64,000 bases of DNA from Cyanobacteria bacterium FACHB-471 (GTDB taxonomy: Bacteria > Cyanobacteriota > Cyanobacteriia > Elainellales > Elainellaceae): assembly GCA_014695345.1 (NCBI GenBank), contig JACJOC010000058.1, positions 62,001 through 126,000 of the forward strand. The letters are read 5' to 3'. Shown here one piece after another: positions 60,995 to 64,000 of this stretch. The first letter of the stretch is position 1; every line of letters starts with the position of its first letter. The notes beneath the pieces are model-generated. The model was not told where the DNA came from. It was given only the letters and a program-made list of their open reading frames with translations, and did no database searches. Both the position numbers and the translations under genes were made by a program.

Positions 60995-62815
60995 ATGAAT
61001 GCAAGCTCAAATTTCGCCGCTGATGATGGGGTGCCATTTTCGCTGGAGCAGTGCCGCCAAAGGCTGCAACGCGCCAGTTCTAGTCAGGAACGGCTGAAGC
61101 TGCTCTGTCGGGAAGGGTTGCTATTGATGCAGGCGGGACACTATGAGCAAGCAATCGCCAGCTACGAGCAGGCATTGCAGCTTCAACCCGATGATGCTGA
61201 GATTCATCACTATCGGGCTGTGGCATTGGAAAATTTAGGACGCTATCGACAAGCACTTGCTGCCTACGACCAGGCAATTGGAGTGAGTGTAAATCCCAGT
61301 GCCCAACTTTGGAGCGATCGCGGCAACGCTTTGCGAAATCTCTCTCGCCATGCCAAAGCGCTGGAAAGCTATGAAAAAGCGCTGATTCTTCAGCCCGATC
61401 ACGTCAAAGCACTATCCGGCAAAGGTCTGACGCTGATGCTGCTGAGGCGGACGAAACAGGCATTAGCAAGCTGCAACCTGGCAGTGGAGCTGGAACCCAA
61501 CTCCGAGGAAACCTGGAGCAGTCGAGGAGCAGTCTTGCTAATGGCGCATCGAGATCAGCAGGCGCTAGCCGACTTTGACAAAGCGTTGGAACTTCAGCCT
61601 GGGTTTAATCGAGTCTGGTTTAACCGTGGCGTGGCGCTGTTGCGGTTGGGGAAAGAGACAGAGGCGATCGCCAGCTTTGAGCAAGCGTTGAGTGACGCAC
61701 CAATTCGTCGTGAGGTTTGGCACTCTAGCGCCTGGGTGAGCTGGGGCTATGTGTTGCTTAAGCTGGGGCAATTTGAGCGGGCGATCGCTAATTTTGAAAA
61801 AGCGTTAGAGCTTCAGCCCCGTTCCTATCCGGCAGCGCTGTACAAACTGATCGGTTTAGTTTTATCGGGTCAATTTTTTGCCTATGCCACCCGTCCAGCG
61901 AGTCGAGGAAAGCTGCTGCACGATTTTGGTACGGTGATTCATTTCCTCAAATATCGCCTGCTCTTTTTTGTAGGTCTCATTCTTCTCCTATCTCAAAGCC
62001 AGGGAGACTGGGCAGATACCGTTCGGCAAGTAGTTCCGACCCTATTTTCCGGCGTAATCATCGCTTTGCTGATTGCCGACTTATGGAAAAACAAATCTAA
62101 GTTAGAACTAGTTTGGAAAGCCTATTTCCAAAGCGGCATCTTAACCTACTTTCGTGCAGCGGCAATTATTGTAATTACACTTGGGACGTATTCGATCGCC
62201 GATTACTTTGCACCACCCTTTATGCGTTGGGGCTGGGCAAACCTGGTGTTTGGGCAACCAGGAAATATTATTTTCCAGCCGTTTAATTTGTTCAGTTCTG
62301 CTGTTACTGAAATCAGCGATCTAACTGCTCCAATTAGTAACTTAGTGGGGGCAATCGCCCTACAGTTCGCCTCAGCTTTGACTTTAAATCTCCAATCTTT
62401 AGGAACGCAAATTACCGAAAACCAGGCAACTACTGGCTTTAACTATAGCTCACTCTTTATTATTGGATTTTGGTTATTGTTGCTTCTAGGAATTCCCTTC
62501 TGGGCAAAGCTAGAAGAGCTAATCTTCCGTCAAGGTGCCAATACCTGGAAGCAAATTCTGATTCGCTCCACCCAATTTGGCTTGGTTCATTTGTTAGCTG
62601 GAATTCCGATTTTAGGTGGGTTTGTGCTAATCGTACCGGGTTTTTTATTTGCCTGTCGCTATAAGTATGTCCACGATCGCCAGCTACGCAAAACCGCCGA
62701 TCCACTTCAAGCACGAGAGGCGGGCGTGATGGCTAGCACTGCCGACCACGCCGTATACAATGCGATTTTGGTTAGCTTCGTTGCCAGTTTGTTTTTGCAG
62801 CAGTCTCTCGGCTGA
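60995..62815 (+). CDS. TPR protein with C-terminal membrane domain
   Basis: A 606-residue protein. Residues about 40-290 are about seven tandem TPR units with the usual pattern (GHYEQAIASYEQALQLQPDD, SRHAKALESYEKALILQPDH, GQFERAIANFEKALELQPRS). Then come about five hydrophobic helices (about residues 320-585), including LLFFVGLILLLSQ, IIIALLIADLW and GFWLLLLLGIPFW. No enzyme motif is seen in the membrane part. The TPR part would be cytosolic or periplasmic and recruit partners. The ATG at 60995 is favoured over TTG 60941, though the 18 extra residues cannot be excluded. It lies 11 bp before the MOSC gene. Confidence 0.82.
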   Translation: MNASSNFAADDGVPFSLEQCRQRLQRASSSQERLKLLCREGLLLMQAGHYEQAIASYEQALQLQPDDAEIHHYRAVALENLGRYRQALAAYDQAIGVSVNPSAQLWSDRGNALRNLSRHAKALESYEKALILQPDHVKALSGKGLTLMLLRRTKQALASCNLAVELEPNSEETWSSRGAVLLMAHRDQQALADFDKALELQPGFNRVWFNRGVALLRLGKETEAIASFEQALSDAPIRREVWHSSAWVSWGYVLLKLGQFERAIANFEKALELQPRSYPAALYKLIGLVLSGQFFAYATRPASRGKLLHDFGTVIHFLKYRLLFFVGLILLLSQSQGDWADTVRQVVPTLFSGVIIALLIADLWKNKSKLELVWKAYFQSGILTYFRAAAIIVITLGTYSIADYFAPPFMRWGWANLVFGQPGNIIFQPFNLFSSAVTEISDLTAPISNLVGAIALQFASALTLNLQSLGTQITENQATTGFNYSSLFIIGFWLLLLLGIPFWAKLEELIFRQGANTWKQILIRSTQFGLVHLLAGIPILGGFVLIVPGFLFACRYKYVHDRQLRKTADPLQAREAGVMASTADHAVYNAILVSFVASLFLQQSLG

Positions 62816-62826
62816 TTCCTAAAACC

Positions 62827-63634
62827 ATGCCTTACCTGAAGCACATCACCATTTTTCCAATCAAATCGCTGGATGGTCTGGAGGTGACACAGGCAACTTT
62901 CTTGAAGGGAGGAGCGATCGCCCACGACCGTGAGTTTGCGATCGTCGATCAGCATGGAGAATTTGTTAACGGCAAGCACACCGACAAAATTCATCGATTG
63001 AGATCAGTGTTTGATCTGCCTGCCAGAATGGTGACAATGACCAATCAAGACAGCCGCCCAGTCCCAGAAATTTCATCTGGACGACGAGCGACAGGCACTC
63101 TCAGCTTGGTTAAGTGACTTCTTTGGCTACACGGTTGAGCTAAAACAAGACCTTCACATGGGTTTCCCCGATGATCCCGATGCTAGCGGCCCGACAGTGG
63201 TGAGTACTGCGACATTAGAGGCGATCACCTCCTGGTTTCCCGAACTGAGTCTAGAAGAAGTGCGTCGTCGGTTTCGTACCAACCTCGAAATCGATGATGT
63301 TCCAGCATTTTGGGAAGACCAACTGTTTGGCGAGGCAGGACAGCTTGTGCCGTTTCAGATTGGTGATGTGGTGCTAAACGGGAGCAATCCTTGTCAGCGC
63401 TGTGTGGTGCCTACGCGAGACTCGTTGAAGGGCGATCGCTACCCCAACTTTCAAAAGACTTTTATCACTAAACGCCAGGGAACTTTGCCTGAATGGGCTG
63501 TTCCTCAGCGCTTCAATCACTTCTTTAAGCTAACTGTAAACACGCAGGTTGCAGCATCGGAAGCAGGCAAAACCATCAAACTTGGCGATGAAGTCAAGCT
63601 TTCCTCCACTTTCTCATTGCCAGGTTCTATCTAG
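62827..63634 (+). pseudogene. MOSC-domain protein, interrupted by a frameshift
   Basis: Two overlapping frames together encode a MOSC_N plus MOSC protein of about 269 residues. The first piece starts MPYLKHITIFPIKSLDG (the N-terminal MOSC_N barrel) and runs off into VPEISSGRR. The second frame is open from before this point as QKFHLDDERQALSAWLSDF and continues through the MOSC core with NPCQRCVVPTRDSLKGD, whose cysteine is the expected molybdenum ligand. A one-base change between about 63030 and 63075 would restore one frame. MOSC proteins carry or move sulfur to molybdenum cofactors or reduce N-hydroxylated compounds. Whether the frameshift is genuine or a sequencing error cannot be told. 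Confidence 0.82.
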
Positions 63635-63643
63635 TAGCGCCTA

Positions 63644-63714
63644 GAGGCTCTGCCTCCTCACTTTTCACGAGGCAGAGCTTCGGTATAAGCATCCCCAGGT
63701 AAAACCCGGGGACG
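63644..63714. repeat. Composite inverted-repeat element ('GAGGCAGAGC' type)
   Basis: GCTCTGCCTC (63647-63656) and GAGGCAGAGC (63669-63678) form a perfect 10-bp stem with a 12-nt loop. A second, poorer stem CCCCAGGT/ACCCGGGG follows and the element ends GACGAG. This two-hairpin form with GGCAGAGC and GGGGACGAG is one of the common intergenic repeats of filamentous cyanobacteria. It lies between the convergent MOSC and PRPP synthetase genes. Confidence 0.78.
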
Positions 63715-63754
63715 AGATCAGCAGTGAGAAGCTTGAGGTGGGAGCAGCCTAGCT

Positions 63755-64000
63755 TTAGCGGAACATGCTGCTTACAGAGCTATCTTCGTGAATCCGCCAG
63801 ATGGTTTCACCCAGCAGATTTGCCACAGATAGGACAGTAAGCTGCTTAAAGCGATTTTCTTCAGGGACAGGAATTGTATTGGTTACAATCACTTCCTCAA
63901 AGACTCCGCTCGACAATCGCTCAACCGCAGGAGGCGAAAACACGGCATGAGTCGCACAGGCATAAACCTGACGTGCGCCTTGTGCTCGTAGGAGCCTAGC
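63755..64000 (-). CDS. prs: Ribose-phosphate pyrophosphokinase, C-terminal part
   Basis: The frame is open to the window edge and shows the last about 81 residues of PRPP synthetase: RQVYACATHAVFSPPAVERL, then IVTNTIPVP (the PRPP-binding-end region) and LTVLSVANLLGETIWRIHED, ending SSVSSMFR. These are highly conserved at the C-terminus of cyanobacterial Prs. The enzyme makes phosphoribosyl pyrophosphate for nucleotide, His and Trp synthesis from the product of RpiA, which is encoded 3 kb away. The N-terminal three quarters lie outside the window. Confidence 0.93.
   Translation of the reverse strand, partial: ARLLRAQGARQVYACATHAVFSPPAVERLSSGVFEEVIVTNTIPVPEENRFKQLTVLSVANLLGETIWRIHEDSSVSSMFR

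Overview
This window is almost certainly from a filamentous cyanobacterium. The octamer GCGATCGC (HIP1) is scattered through most genes. There is a cyanobacterial-style pilMNOQ operon without pilP, a helical carotenoid protein, KGK-domain proteins, and several short intergenic palindromes of types common in filamentous cyanobacteria. I cannot name the genus from the sequence. No rRNA, tRNA or CRISPR array was found.

Region 1 (1-23.7 kb) is a cell-surface glycan locus. It holds the end of an ABC-2 exporter permease and its ATPase (Wzm/Wzt type), at least ten glycosyltransferase domains of the GT2 and GT4 types (two genes fuse two domains each), and a 1181-residue protein fusing a GT2 domain, a NodS-like methyltransferase and a NodB-like deacetylase. 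It also holds two large membrane proteins (possible GT-C enzymes or polymerases), an FAD-dependent sugar-mutase-like oxidoreductase and a Wzx-type flippase. Together these could build, decorate, cap and export one or more polysaccharides.

Region 2 (23.7-30.8 kb) is mixed. It has a conserved small protein, a thioesterase and alpha/beta hydrolase pair, an HNH protein, three KGK genes (one clearly decayed), a dynamin-like GTPase broken by a frameshift, a lone receiver domain and a small protein of unknown function. Palindromic repeats are frequent here.

Region 3 (31.2-39.2 kb) holds two large phosphorelay proteins. The first is a soluble hybrid kinase with a HAMP array of exact 276-bp periodicity, GAF, kinase core and three receivers. 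The second is a receiver-PAS-kinase. Between them lies a degenerate tandem array with a 21-bp period.

Region 4 (39.2-47.5 kb) is metabolic: a queuosine-precursor transporter, a GMC oxidoreductase, FolC, an orphan sugar-binding lipoprotein, a PhoX-family phosphatase and PurT. Region 5 (48.0-53.2 kb) is pilMNOQ, closed by a strong perfect terminator.

Region 6 (53.3-64 kb) has small secreted proteins, a helical carotenoid protein, TPR proteins, an ABC ATPase, RsmG, an aldo/keto reductase, RpiA, a MOSC protein with a frameshift and the end of PRPP synthetase. A second, better preserved 21-bp array lies at 59.75-59.98 kb.

The signals I rate most worth a second look are the GT-NodS-NodB fusion next to a Wzt with a C-terminal glycan-binding region, the poly-HAMP array that appears to have grown by two-unit steps, the two 21-bp intergenic arrays, and dispersed palindromes that supply or abut the 3' ends of genes.
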